Shown here one piece after another: positions 53,248 through 62,145 of a stretch of DNA of 64,000 nucleotides. The notes under the pieces are model-generated. The model ran no database searches. It was not told the origin of the DNA and was given only the letters and a program-made list of their open reading frames with translations. A program made the translations under genes and the position numbers. Position 1 is the first letter of the stretch. The number at the start of each line of letters is the position of its first letter. Origin of the DNA: an uncultured Flavobacteriaceae bacterium. GTDB taxonomy: Bacteria; Bacteroidota; Bacteroidia; Flavobacteriales; Flavobacteriaceae. Where the stretch lies: the NCBI GenBank assembly GCA_947493535.1, contig CANLRK010000002.1:124001-188000 (forward strand). Reading direction: 5' to 3'.

Positions 53248-54831
53248 ATGCCAGTTGAAACAATTTCTTATAAAAACACTAATTATTTTTCATTACTTAG
53301 TTGCAATTATATAGCACAAAAGCCAGATGTTACTATGTTGTATAATCGTTATCCCAGCATGTTAAATTTTAAAGCACAGCTTAAGGAAAAACAACAGTCA
53401 TATTGCAATAGAGCTATGCTGGTAAAGGTGTTAAAAAAACAATATGCACAAGTAACAACTACGCCTCTTGTACAAAAAAATATTCAACTGTTAAATGAAA
53501 ACAATACGTTTACCATTACTACGGGTCATCAATTAAATTTATTTACTGGACCCTTGTATTTTTTTTACAAAATTATTTCAGCTATTAATTTATGTGAAAC
53601 TCTAAAGCAACACTATCCAAAAAATAATTTTGTTCCGGTATATTGGATGGCTACAGAAGATCATGATTTTGAAGAAATCAATCATTTTAATTTTAAAGAT
53701 AATCGAGTTGAATGGCAACGTAGCTTCGGTGGAGCAGTAGGAGAATTATCAACCGAGGGTTTGGAAGAGGTATATAATTTTTTTTCTGATAAACTTGGGC
53801 CAGGAAAAAATGCGAAGTACTTAAAGGAACTTTTTAAAAACGCTTATATAAATCATACTAATTTAACAGAGGCTACACGTTATTTAGTTAATGAATTGTT
53901 TCAGGAGTATGGCTTAGTTTGTATTGATGCAAATGCAGTTGATTTAAAGAAAGAATTTGTTCCGTACATAAAACAAGAGTTGTTAACAGGTGCTACATAT
54001 AAAGAAGTAACAAAAACTATAAACAGTTTTTTTGATAGCTATAAAGTTCAAGTTAACCCAAGAGAAATTAATTTGTTTTACCTTACCAAAGGTAGTCGTG
54101 AGCGAATTGTTTTTGAAAATGGAGTTTATAAAGTTAACACAACTAGTAAGCAATGGACTGAAAAGGAATTGTTAGCACATGTAGAGGAAGTTCCTGAACG
54201 CTTTTCACCTAATGTTTTATTGCGACCTTTATATCAAGAGGTAGTGTTGCCTAATTTATGTTATATAGGAGGCGGAGGGGAACTAGCGTATTGGTTAGAG
54301 TTAAAAAGTACTTTTGAAGCGTTTAATGTAGTCTTTCCGATGTTGCAGTTACGTAATTCGGCGTTAATAATTAATCCTGTGCAACAGAAAAAAATGAATA
54401 AACTTAAATTAAGTACTGAAGAATTGTTTTTAAAGCAAGAGGATTTAATAGCTAAAAAAACAAAAGAATTTTCAAAACTAGCAATAGATTTTTCAAACCA
54501 AAAACAGTTTTTAAAAGAGCAATTTAAGCAGTTATATCGTATTGCTAAAAAAACCGATGCTTCCTTTTTAGGGGCAGTTGCAGCACAAGAAAAAAAGCAG
54601 GTAAAAGGATTAGCTAACCTAGAAAAGCGCTTGCTAAAAGCAGAAAAAAAAGTGTTTTCTGAGCGTTTAAACAGATTTACTACTTTTCAGAATGAATTAT
54701 TCCCGAATTTGAGCTTGCAGGAACGAAATCGAAATTTTTCAGAAATGTATTTAGAATATGGAGATGAATTTATTCCAATACTAAAAGAGAGTTTACAACC
54801 GTTGAGTGATAAATTTACTATAATAACCTAA
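53248..54831 (+). CDS. bshC: Bacillithiol biosynthesis cysteine-adding enzyme BshC
   Basis: A 527-aa protein matching BshC over its whole length. TITTGHQLNLFTGPLYFFYK (about 90-109) and PVYWMATEDHDFEEINHFNF (about 130-149) are the conserved nucleotide-fold signatures, and a long coiled coil lies at about 380-490. It adds cysteine to glucosaminyl-malate in the last step of bacillithiol synthesis, so this organism probably uses bacillithiol as its low-molecular-weight thiol. bshA and bshB are not nearby. It is convergent with the phosphodiesterase gene, with one base between. Confidence 0.93.
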   Translation: MPVETISYKNTNYFSLLSCNYIAQKPDVTMLYNRYPSMLNFKAQLKEKQQSYCNRAMLVKVLKKQYAQVTTTPLVQKNIQLLNENNTFTITTGHQLNLFTGPLYFFYKIISAINLCETLKQHYPKNNFVPVYWMATEDHDFEEINHFNFKDNRVEWQRSFGGAVGELSTEGLEEVYNFFSDKLGPGKNAKYLKELFKNAYINHTNLTEATRYLVNELFQEYGLVCIDANAVDLKKEFVPYIKQELLTGATYKEVTKTINSFFDSYKVQVNPREINLFYLTKGSRERIVFENGVYKVNTTSKQWTEKELLAHVEEVPERFSPNVLLRPLYQEVVLPNLCYIGGGGELAYWLELKSTFEAFNVVFPMLQLRNSALIINPVQQKKMNKLKLSTEELFLKQEDLIAKKTKEFSKLAIDFSNQKQFLKEQFKQLYRIAKKTDASFLGAVAAQEKKQVKGLANLEKRLLKAEKKVFSERLNRFTTFQNELFPNLSLQERNRNFSEMYLEYGDEFIPILKESLQPLSDKFTIIT

Positions 54832-54832
54832 T

Positions 54833-55330
54833 TTATTTTCGTTGCTCTAATTCAATAATTTCCATGTTTTTGATGGTTTCTCCATCAATTTCAAAACGTA
54901 TCATGGTGCGCACTTTATGAAAACCGTGCTTACCAGCGGCACCAGGATTTAAGTGTAAGCATTGTAGTTTTTTGTCAAATTGTACTTTTAAAATATGTGA
55001 ATGTCCGGCAATGAAAATTTTAGGTGGATTTGCAGTAATTTCTTCACGTATGTTTTTATTGTATTTTCCAGGATAACCACCAATATGAGTAATCCAAACA
55101 TCAACTTTCTCACAGTAAAAACGATTGTGTAATGGAAACTCTTGTCTTGCTTCAGTATTGTCAATATTACCGTATACTGCTCGTAAGGGTTTCATCGCTT
55201 TTAGTTTATCGGTTACCTCTAAAGTACCAATATCCCCAGCATGCCAGACTTCATCGGCTTCACGAACGTATTTTAAAATTTGTTCATCGATAAAACTATG
55301 AGTGTCGGATAATAATAATATTTTGGTCAT
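54833..55330 (-). CDS. YfcE/MJ0936-type metallophosphoesterase
   Basis: A 165-aa calcineurin-like phosphoesterase. The metal-binding motifs are ILLLSDTHSF (DxH), VWHAGDIGT (GD), VYGNIDN (GNxD), WITHIGGYPG and FIAGHSH (GHxH). Small members like this hydrolyse phosphodiesters such as bis-p-nitrophenyl phosphate; the natural substrate is unknown. The frame is open to 55405, but the ATG at 55330 gives MTKILLLSDTHS, the expected start. Divergent from truA. Confidence 0.88.
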   Translation of the reverse strand: MTKILLLSDTHSFIDEQILKYVREADEVWHAGDIGTLEVTDKLKAMKPLRAVYGNIDNTEARQEFPLHNRFYCEKVDVWITHIGGYPGKYNKNIREEITANPPKIFIAGHSHILKVQFDKKLQCLHLNPGAAGKHGFHKVRTMIRFEIDGETIKNMEIIELEQRK

Positions 55331-55352
55331 AGAAAATAAAACTAAATAAGAG

Positions 55353-55360
55353 TATCTTTG
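55353..55360 (+). promoter_or_regulatory. -7 box TATCTTTG for truA
   Basis: Exact TAnnTTTG, 65 bases before the TTG start of truA. No clear -33 element. Confidence 0.45.
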
Positions 55361-55424
55361 TGCCTGATTTCTTTTTGTAAAGACAGTACTTTGAGTAGTA
55401 AACACAACAAAAATACAATTATAC

Positions 55425-56174
55425 TTGAGATATTTTATTGAACTTTCATATAACGGTAAAGATTATCATGGTTGGCAAATACAACCTAACGCTATTTCTG
55501 TACAGGAAGTTCTTGAAAAGGCTGTATCTACTTTATTACGAGAAAAAACAAATATTGTAGGTGCAGGTAGAACAGATACAGGCGTACATGCTATTCAAAT
55601 TGTAGCACATTTTGATAGTAAAGATGTGTTAAATGAACAGGATTTTACATATAAGTTAAATGCGTTGCTACCAAAAACTGTTGCCATACAAAAAGTATAT
55701 AGAGTACTTGACGATGCTCATGCACGATTTCATGCGTTAAAACGTTCGTATAAATACAAAATAGTGCAGCATAAAGACCCTTTTTTGTATGAGTTTACAC
55801 ATGTGGTAAAGCAGTCTTTGGATGTGAGTAAAATGAATGAAGCTGCACAAATACTTTTGCAATACACTAATTTTGAATGTTTTTCAAAAGTGAAAACTGA
55901 TGTTCATACGTTTAATTGTACAATAACTCATGCAAAATGGACTCAAGAAAATAATCAACTAGTCTTTACTATTTCAGCCGATAGGTTTTTAAGAAACATG
56001 GTTAGAGCAATTGTAGGAACTCTTTTGGCTGTGGGATTAGGTAAGTTAACACTAAATGATGTTCATGATATAATACGAAGTAAAGACAGAGGAAAAGCAG
56101 GGGTGTCTGTTCCAGCACAAGGGTTGTATTTAACAGAAGTAATTTATCCGAAAGCAATAATTTATGGCAGCTAA
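55425..56174 (+). CDS. truA: tRNA pseudouridine(38-40) synthase TruA
   Basis: A 249-aa pseudouridine synthase. RYFIELSYNGKDYHGWQIQP at the N terminus and the catalytic aspartate in GAGRTDTGVHA (about 46-56) are diagnostic, with FLRNMVRAIVGTLLAVG (about 190-206) near the end. It converts uridines 38-40 in tRNA anticodon arms. It begins with TTG 55425. Its last 11 bases overlap the start of the ABC exporter gene in another frame. Confidence 0.95.
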   Translation: MRYFIELSYNGKDYHGWQIQPNAISVQEVLEKAVSTLLREKTNIVGAGRTDTGVHAIQIVAHFDSKDVLNEQDFTYKLNALLPKTVAIQKVYRVLDDAHARFHALKRSYKYKIVQHKDPFLYEFTHVVKQSLDVSKMNEAAQILLQYTNFECFSKVKTDVHTFNCTITHAKWTQENNQLVFTISADRFLRNMVRAIVGTLLAVGLGKLTLNDVHDIIRSKDRGKAGVSVPAQGLYLTEVIYPKAIIYGS

Positions 56175-57924
56175 TACGTCAAATAAATTTAATTTTAAAC
56201 TATTTAAACGTTTAATGCAGTACACTAAAAAGTATCCAATAACTTTTTATAGTGTACTTATAGCTGCATTATTTTTATCATTTTTTGCTACTGCAAGGCC
56301 ATATTTGTTAAATGAAATTATTACGCATGAATTGTATAATAATGATAAACAAGGTTTATTATTATTAATAGCAATTTTAACTTCAGTTTTGGTACTTGAA
56401 GTAGTTACTCAATTTTTGTTTATTTTTTATGCAAACTGGTTAGGACAATCAATTATTAAAGACATAAGAGTGAAACTCTTTAAGCACATGCTTCATTTTA
56501 AAATGAAATACTTTGATACTAATGCAGTAGGTAAGTTAGTTACCAATGCTGTAAATGATATTGAAAAAATTGCAGAGGTTTTTAGTCAAGGTTTTTTTGT
56601 AATTATTGGCGATTTATTAAAAATGCTTGTGGTAATAATAGTGATGTTAGTTACAAGTGTTAAGTTGTCATTATTTGTCTTTGCAATTTTACCATTTATA
56701 TTTATTGCTACTCGAATGTTTCAGAAAGCCATGAAAGCAGCTTTTAAAGATGTACGTATGCAAGTATCGTCATTAAATACTTTTGTGCAGGAACATGTAA
56801 CGGGTATGAAAATAGTACAGCTTTTTGCTCGTGAGAAAGAAGAATATGAAAAGTTTAAAGGTATAAATGAAAAGCATAAAAAAGCTTGGATTAAAACTGT
56901 ATGGTATAACTCTATATTTTTTCCTATTATAGAGTTAGCGTCATCAATAACTATTGCAATAATATTATGGAACTCTGGTGTAGATGCAGTAATGAATTAC
57001 GACATTTCACAGATTGGAGTAATTGCCATGTTTGTGCAAATGACACAGATGCTTTTTCGTCCATTACGCCAATTGGCAGATAAGTTTAATACTTTACAAA
57101 TGGGAATGGTAGCAGCTAATAGAGTTTTTGAGGTGCTAGACACAAACACTTCTATAGAGGATAATGGAACTTTAGAGGTGAATACAATTAATGGAGTTGT
57201 TGAGTTTAAGGATGTTCATTTTTCATATAAAGAAGGTGAAGAAGTGCTTAAAGGAATATCTTTTAAAGTGAACCCAGGCGAAACAGTTGCTATAGTAGGG
57301 GCAACCGGTGCAGGGAAATCAACAATAATTAATTTGTTAAGTAGGTTTTACGAAATTAATAGTGGTCAAATTTTGCTGGATGGTGTGCCGATTACACAGT
57401 ATAAATTAGAAAATTTACGAGAGAAGATAGCTGTTGTTTTACAAGATGTATTTTTATTTTCGGATTCAATTTTAAATAATATAACACTTAATAATTCTTT
57501 AATTACTCAAGCAGAAGTAGAACAAGCAGCTAAGATTATTGGTGTGGCAGAATTTATAGATAAGTTGCCAAATACATACGCTTATAATGTAAAAGAGCGT
57601 GGGGTTATGCTTTCTACTGGGCAACGTCAGTTGTTAGCTTTTTTAAGAGCATATGTAAGTAATCCAGAAATATTAATATTAGATGAAGCTACATCTTCAA
57701 TTGATTCATATTCAGAACAACTTATTCAAGATGCAACAGAAAAAATAACTAAAAATAGAACTTCAATAGTTATTGCTCACCGATTAGCAACGATTAAAAG
57801 TGCCGATATGATTATTGTTATGGATCAAGGGAAAATTGTTGAAAAAGGAACACATAATGACTTATTGCAAATTGAAAACGGCTATTATAAAAACTTATAT
57901 GAAGTTCAGTTTGTAGAAGTGTAA
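56164..57924 (+). CDS. ABC exporter, MsbA-like permease-ATPase
   Basis: A 586-aa half-transporter. Six helices occupy about 25-310, then the ATPase domain has Walker A GATGAGKST (about 379-387), Q loop VVLQDVFLFSDS and Walker B ILILDEATSSID. The signature motif is LSTGQRQ rather than the common LSGGQ. Two copies would form a lipid or drug exporter in the inner membrane. It overlaps truA by 11 bases, so translation is probably coupled. Substrate unknown; MsbA-like lipid flipping is one option. Confidence 0.9.
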   Translation: MAANTSNKFNFKLFKRLMQYTKKYPITFYSVLIAALFLSFFATARPYLLNEIITHELYNNDKQGLLLLIAILTSVLVLEVVTQFLFIFYANWLGQSIIKDIRVKLFKHMLHFKMKYFDTNAVGKLVTNAVNDIEKIAEVFSQGFFVIIGDLLKMLVVIIVMLVTSVKLSLFVFAILPFIFIATRMFQKAMKAAFKDVRMQVSSLNTFVQEHVTGMKIVQLFAREKEEYEKFKGINEKHKKAWIKTVWYNSIFFPIIELASSITIAIILWNSGVDAVMNYDISQIGVIAMFVQMTQMLFRPLRQLADKFNTLQMGMVAANRVFEVLDTNTSIEDNGTLEVNTINGVVEFKDVHFSYKEGEEVLKGISFKVNPGETVAIVGATGAGKSTIINLLSRFYEINSGQILLDGVPITQYKLENLREKIAVVLQDVFLFSDSILNNITLNNSLITQAEVEQAAKIIGVAEFIDKLPNTYAYNVKERGVMLSTGQRQLLAFLRAYVSNPEILILDEATSSIDSYSEQLIQDATEKITKNRTSIVIAHRLATIKSADMIIVMDQGKIVEKGTHNDLLQIENGYYKNLYEVQFVEV

Positions 57925-57934
57925 ATAGTTGTTT

Positions 57935-57952
57935 ATCACTAATATTAGTGAT
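57935..57952. promoter_or_regulatory. 18-bp palindrome ATCACTA-ATAT-TAGTGAT
   Basis: Perfect palindrome 11 bases after the exporter gene. It has the same half sites and spacing as the repeat at 38623-38640 in front of the response regulator gene. Confidence 0.45.
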
Positions 57953-57953
57953 G

Positions 57954-57979
57954 AAAAATACCTATAATTAGGTATTTTT
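57954..57979 (+). terminator. AT-rich hairpin after the ABC exporter gene
   Basis: 11-bp stem AAAAATACCTA / TAGGTATTTTT with loop TAAT and extra T residues. It works as a weak terminator. It also contains TACCTAT-AA-TTAGGTA, a 7-2-7 arrangement similar to the palindrome at 25383-25404. Confidence 0.6.
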
Positions 57980-58052
57980 TTTAACGATTATATGAGCTAT
58001 ATTTGAATAGTCTACTTTTTTTAACAGTAGGCAAAGTAAGTTTTTTTGGGGT

Positions 58053-58091
58053 AAAAAATCCTGTTGAGATTAATCTTAACAGGATTTTTTT
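58053..58091 (-). terminator. Terminator after cdaA
   Basis: 13-bp stem AAAAAATCCTGTT / AACAGGATTTTTT, extended inward by AGATTAATCT. T runs on both strands. It overlaps the cdaA stop codon. Confidence 0.88.
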
Positions 58092-58875
58092 AATTATCTA
58101 AGTCTTCATGTAATAAGCCGCTAAGTTCATCGGTGTTTTCAAATAATACAAATTCACCGTTTTTTATATAAGAAATTTTCCCAGTTTCTTCAGAAACAAC
58201 TAAAGCTACTGCGTCTGTTTTTTCTGTAATACCAATTGCAGCACGATGTCTTAATCCAAAACGATCAGGAATACTTCTGCTGTTAGAGACGGGGAGTATT
58301 ACACGAGTAGCGGTTATTATATTCCCCTCAACAATAGCAGCCCCATCATGTAGAGGACTGTTTTTGTAGAAAATACTTTCTAAAATAGGTTGAGTAAGGG
58401 CAATATTCATTTCGTCTCCGGTATTTTTAACAAATTCAAGATTGTTTTTTCGTTCAAAGATAAGTAGTACTCCAGTTTGTGTAGTGGCTAATTTATTACA
58501 AGCTCTTATAACAGCAGCGATATTTGCTTTTGACTCTGCTGAACTCTGAGAAAAATTAAGGTTTTTTAATAATTTATTGTTGGTAAAAAATTTACTCGAT
58601 CCAATAAGTAATAAAAACTTACGTATTTCTTGTTGGAAAACTACAATTAAAGCAAATACACCAACACTAATGAATTTTCCTAAAATGTTACTCAATACAT
58701 CCATGTGTAAGGCAACGGTTAGTTGCCAAATCAGATAGATTACTACAATACCAATAAAGATATTAATAGCAACGGTACCTTTTACAAGTTTGTAAACATA
58801 ATAAAGAAGTAATGCCACAAGGGTAATATCTATAGCGTCAATTATGTTGAATTCTAAAAAATTAAGTGTTTCCAA
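58090..58875 (-). CDS. cdaA: Diadenylate cyclase CdaA
   Basis: A 261-aa membrane enzyme. Three helices lie at about 8-28, 33-50 and 55-80, and the DAC domain at about 95-255 has the catalytic motifs DGAAIVEG and RHRAAIG (about 170-220). It condenses two ATP into cyclic di-AMP, which controls potassium and osmotic balance. The open frame reaches 58956, but family members begin ETLNFLEFNIIDA-like, so the TTG at 58875 is chosen. It follows folP and a lipoprotein gene in the same direction, a grouping seen in other Bacteroidota. Confidence 0.93.
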   Translation of the reverse strand: METLNFLEFNIIDAIDITLVALLLYYVYKLVKGTVAINIFIGIVVIYLIWQLTVALHMDVLSNILGKFISVGVFALIVVFQQEIRKFLLLIGSSKFFTNNKLLKNLNFSQSSAESKANIAAVIRACNKLATTQTGVLLIFERKNNLEFVKNTGDEMNIALTQPILESIFYKNSPLHDGAAIVEGNIITATRVILPVSNSRSIPDRFGLRHRAAIGITEKTDAVALVVSEETGKISYIKNGEFVLFENTDELSGLLHEDLDN

Positions 58876-58943
58876 TGTGTTGTACTGTTTGTGTAAAAAT
58901 AGTAAAATATTAAAGAAAAGTGTCCTGTGGTTAACTTGTCTTG

Positions 58944-59456
58944 TTATAACGAACAATTACAATCGGGTAATAACTTTATATTGTAAATAAAAACGTTAGA
59001 ATTAAAATGAATGTTTTTACTTTTTAATTGTTTCGTGTAATTGATAAAAGAAATATAGTTTTTTAAAGTGTTGTTTTCGTCAAAATTCAAATGTATCATT
59101 GTGGGTTTTCCTTCTGCAGCAAATTCAATATATTCTTGTGTAAAAGAAAGTAATTCTTTATTTAAAACTTCTTGGCCTTCAAGAGTGATTTTATTGTCAA
59201 TACTTAAATTTATACTTACGTTAAAAAAGTCTTGATATTTTTCAGCGTGTTTTTTTAAGTGAAATTTTGAATATTCAGTATTAGGAAACTTGTTATATGG
59301 ATTAATAAAAGTATCACTTTTATTAATAGAATGGATAGTGTTTTTTTGAGTAAAAAAGGAATCGGGGAGGTTTTTCAATAATGTTTCTTCAGAAAAAGTA
59401 GTTGATTCGGGAGTGCAAGAGATAAATAGTAAAAGAATTAATATGATTTTTTCCAT
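58944..59456 (-). CDS. Lipoprotein of unknown function between folP and cdaA
   Basis: A 170-aa protein with lipobox FISC (Cys14), so it is probably anchored in the cell envelope. From about 70 to 150 the pattern (NLSIDNKITLEGQEVLNKEL; KPTMIHLNFDENNTLKNYIS) loosely resembles the periplasmic domain of ExbD/TolR proteins; this is a weak similarity judged by eye. It ends in a CNC motif. Its ATG overlaps the folP stop by one base (TAATG), so it is coupled to folP; cdaA starts 68 bases beyond its stop. Confidence 0.7.
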   Translation of the reverse strand: MEKIILILLLFISCTPESTTFSEETLLKNLPDSFFTQKNTIHSINKSDTFINPYNKFPNTEYSKFHLKKHAEKYQDFFNVSINLSIDNKITLEGQEVLNKELLSFTQEYIEFAAEGKPTMIHLNFDENNTLKNYISFINYTKQLKSKNIHFNSNVFIYNIKLLPDCNCSL

Positions 59457-60277
59457 TAAGTAAGGTTGTTTAGTAACTTAACACATTCTACGGCCTCCTT
59501 AACATCATGTACTCGCAAAATTGAAGCACCTTTATATAGCGCTAAAGTGTTTAGTGTTGTGGTGCCGTTAAGTGCATTTTGTGCATCAGTTTTTAGTGTT
59601 TTATATATCATTGATTTTCTAGATAACCCAGCTAAAATAGGTAGATTCAGATGTTTAAATAATTCTAAATTGTTTAGTAATTGAAAGTTATGTTGAGTTG
59701 TTTTTCCAAAACCAAAGCCTGGGTCAATAATTAAATCATTGATGCCAAAACTTCGTGCATGAGCTGTTTTTTCAGAAAAGTACTGTAAAACATCTTGGGT
59801 AACATTATTATAAACTGGTTTAAGTTGCATGCTTTGCGGAGTACCTTGCATGTGCATCATGATGTAAGGTACTTGTAAGCGGGCAACAGTAGTCATCATT
59901 TCTGAATCCATTTCTGAAGCGGAAATATCATTGATAATAGCTCCGCCTTCCTTAATACAAGCTTCTGCTACTACACTCCTAAATGTGTCAATAGATAGTA
60001 ATGCTTCAGGAAAATAGTGCGTAATCTTTTTTACTATAGGTACACTACGTTGCAATTCTTCTTTTTCAGAAATGTGTAGTGCTCCAGGACGAGAACTGTA
60101 AGCGCCAACATCAATAAATGTGGCACTATCATTAAGCATTGTTTCTACCTGTAGCAATACCTCCTTTTCATTACGGTATTTGCCACCGTCATAAAAAGAA
60201 TCAGGAGTTAAGTTTAAAATACCCATTACTTTTGGGCTGCTTAAATCGATGAGTTTTCCTTTACAGTTAATAGTCAT
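59456..60277 (-). CDS. folP: Dihydropteroate synthase
   Basis: A 273-aa TIM-barrel enzyme. VMGILNLTPDSFYDGGKY (about 17-34) and IDVGAYSSRPGA (about 55-66) are the two DHPS signatures, and DPGFGFGKTTQHNFQLL (about 185-201) binds pterin phosphate. It joins p-aminobenzoate to the pterin in folate synthesis and is the sulfonamide target. The frame is open to 60331, but the ATG at 60277 gives MTINCKGKLIDLSSPKVMG, close to the family start. Divergent from the DUF1599 gene. Confidence 0.95.
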   Translation of the reverse strand: MTINCKGKLIDLSSPKVMGILNLTPDSFYDGGKYRNEKEVLLQVETMLNDSATFIDVGAYSSRPGALHISEKEELQRSVPIVKKITHYFPEALLSIDTFRSVVAEACIKEGGAIINDISASEMDSEMMTTVARLQVPYIMMHMQGTPQSMQLKPVYNNVTQDVLQYFSEKTAHARSFGINDLIIDPGFGFGKTTQHNFQLLNNLELFKHLNLPILAGLSRKSMIYKTLKTDAQNALNGTTTLNTLALYKGASILRVHDVKEAVECVKLLNNLT

Positions 60278-60361
60278 AGTTGCTATTTGAATATTATTTC
60301 TATTTAAGGTTGTTATTCCGCAAAAAATCAACGAAATTTACGCAAATTATATCTAGTATCG

Positions 60362-60907
60362 ATGCAAAAAACAGCGAAACAATACAATGAGGTTTTAAAT
60401 ATTTGTAGAACCTTGTTTATTAATAAAATGAAAGATTACGGTAGCGCGTGGCGAATTTTACGCTTACCTTCCTTAACCGATCAAATTTTTATTAAAGCAC
60501 AACGGATAAGAAGTTTACAAGAAAATGCTGAAAGAAAGGTTGATGAAGGAGAAGCATCTGAATTTATAGGTATTATTAATTACTCTATTATGGCATTAAT
60601 TCAGTTGGAAAAAGGTGTGGTTGAACAGCCTGATTTAAATTTAGAAGAAGCCATTGTTTTATATGATAAACAGTTTCAAATAACCAAAGAGTTGATGGAA
60701 GCTAAAAATCATGATTACGGAGAAGCTTGGCGAGAAATGCGTATTGGTTCTTTAACCGATTTGATTTTGCAAAAATTGTTACGAGTTAAGCAAATAGAAG
60801 ATAATAAAGGTAAAACCTTAGTGAGTGAGGGAATAGATGCTAACTATCAAGACATGATAAATTATTCTGTTTTCGCCTTAATTTTATTAAAAGAACAAGA
60901 AGATTAA
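60362..60907 (+). CDS. DUF1599 protein with two repeats
   Basis: A 181-aa helical protein made of two related halves. MKDYGSAWRILRLPSLTDQI (about 22-41) is matched by NHDYGEAWREMRIGSLTDLI (about 118-137). DUF1599 has no firm function; the DYGxAWR and SLTD residues are likely structural or ligand-binding. It is the first gene of a rightward cluster with the DoxX protein, eight bases apart, and lies divergent from folP, a typical Bacteroidota neighbourhood. Confidence 0.9.
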   Translation: MQKTAKQYNEVLNICRTLFINKMKDYGSAWRILRLPSLTDQIFIKAQRIRSLQENAERKVDEGEASEFIGIINYSIMALIQLEKGVVEQPDLNLEEAIVLYDKQFQITKELMEAKNHDYGEAWREMRIGSLTDLILQKLLRVKQIEDNKGKTLVSEGIDANYQDMINYSVFALILLKEQED

Positions 60908-60915
60908 TCCTATTT

Positions 60916-62142
60916 ATGAAAAATATTTTACTATACATTTCACGATTGTTTGTAGGAAGTATTCTAATTGTGTCTGGAGTTGTTAAAGCCAATGATGCTG
61001 TAGGGTTTTCTTACAAATTACACGACTATTTTACCGAAGGAGTTTTAGGAATGGAGTTTTTACAGCCATACACAGTAATGATGGCTGTATTTATTTGTGT
61101 AATTGAAATTGCTTTGGGAGCAGCATTAGTGTTTGGTTTAAAAGCAAAATTAACTACCACATTAAACTTATTAATGATGGTGTTTTTTACGTTTTTAACT
61201 TTTTACTCAGCATACTTTAATAAAGTAACAGACTGTGGTTGTTTTGGTGATGCATTAAAACTAACACCTTGGGAATCTTTTACAAAGGATGTAGTACTAC
61301 TCTTTTTTTCGGTTATTTTATTTGTGTATAGAAAACAAATTTTTCCAAATAAATTATTTGAAGATTTAAAGTATATTTTACCATCTATATTATTCATTAT
61401 TTTGTTTTCAGTTGGAGTAATAGGATGGTGGTTTCCTGTAATTTTTGCAATTTTAATTTATGGGTTAAAATTTATAATTAAGCGTTTTGATAAAAACCAA
61501 TGGCGTTTATTAAGTGTTAGTGTGATAGCCTCTTTGGTATTTATTTTTTACACCTACAATCATTTACCAATTGAAGACTTTAGGCCTTATAAAGTATCGG
61601 CTAATATTATAGAAGGTATGGAAGTAGCGCCAGATGCTTTGCCTGAAATTACTGAGTATAGTTGGAAGTTTAAAGTGAATGGTGAAGAGAAAATATATGT
61701 TACAAAGGGATCGTATCCTGAAGTAAATGGTGACTTTATTGGAGTAGACACTAAAATTATTCAAGAGGCAGAAGCTCCTAAAATACACGATTTTACAATT
61801 GAAGGAGAAAATGACGATACACAATTATACTTGTCTAAAGAAAATGTGTTGGTAGTTGTGGCGTATGATTTTTCCAAGTCAAGTAACGAAGGGTTTAAAG
61901 TTGTAAAAAAAGCAACAGATGAAGCCTTAGCAAAAGGTTACACTGTTTTAGGGTTAACTGCTGAATCAAAGGAAAAAAGAGTTGCTAAAAAAGAGGAATA
62001 TCAACTTGGGTTTGATTTTTATTTCTGCGATGGTACAACTTTAAAAACTATTGTAAGAGCAAATCCTGGAGTTTTTGAAATGGATAGCGCTACTATAAAG
62101 CAAAAATTGCACTGGAAGGATTTAGATCAATTAAAACTATAG
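60916..62142 (+). CDS. DoxX/MauE-like membrane protein (BT_3928 family)
   Basis: A 408-aa protein. The N-terminal part (about 1-140) has four helices of DoxX/MauE type with SRLFVGSILIVSGVVKANDA and the CGCFGD motif at about 112-117. More helices lie at about 150-215. A C-terminal extracytoplasmic domain (about 220-408) contains NVLVVVAYDFSKSS, which looks thioredoxin-fold-like but has no CxxC motif. It is probably involved in envelope redox or disulfide chemistry; this is inference from the MauE similarity. Confidence 0.82.
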   Translation: MKNILLYISRLFVGSILIVSGVVKANDAVGFSYKLHDYFTEGVLGMEFLQPYTVMMAVFICVIEIALGAALVFGLKAKLTTTLNLLMMVFFTFLTFYSAYFNKVTDCGCFGDALKLTPWESFTKDVVLLFFSVILFVYRKQIFPNKLFEDLKYILPSILFIILFSVGVIGWWFPVIFAILIYGLKFIIKRFDKNQWRLLSVSVIASLVFIFYTYNHLPIEDFRPYKVSANIIEGMEVAPDALPEITEYSWKFKVNGEEKIYVTKGSYPEVNGDFIGVDTKIIQEAEAPKIHDFTIEGENDDTQLYLSKENVLVVVAYDFSKSSNEGFKVVKKATDEALAKGYTVLGLTAESKEKRVAKKEEYQLGFDFYFCDGTTLKTIVRANPGVFEMDSATIKQKLHWKDLDQLKL

Positions 62143-62145
62143 GTA

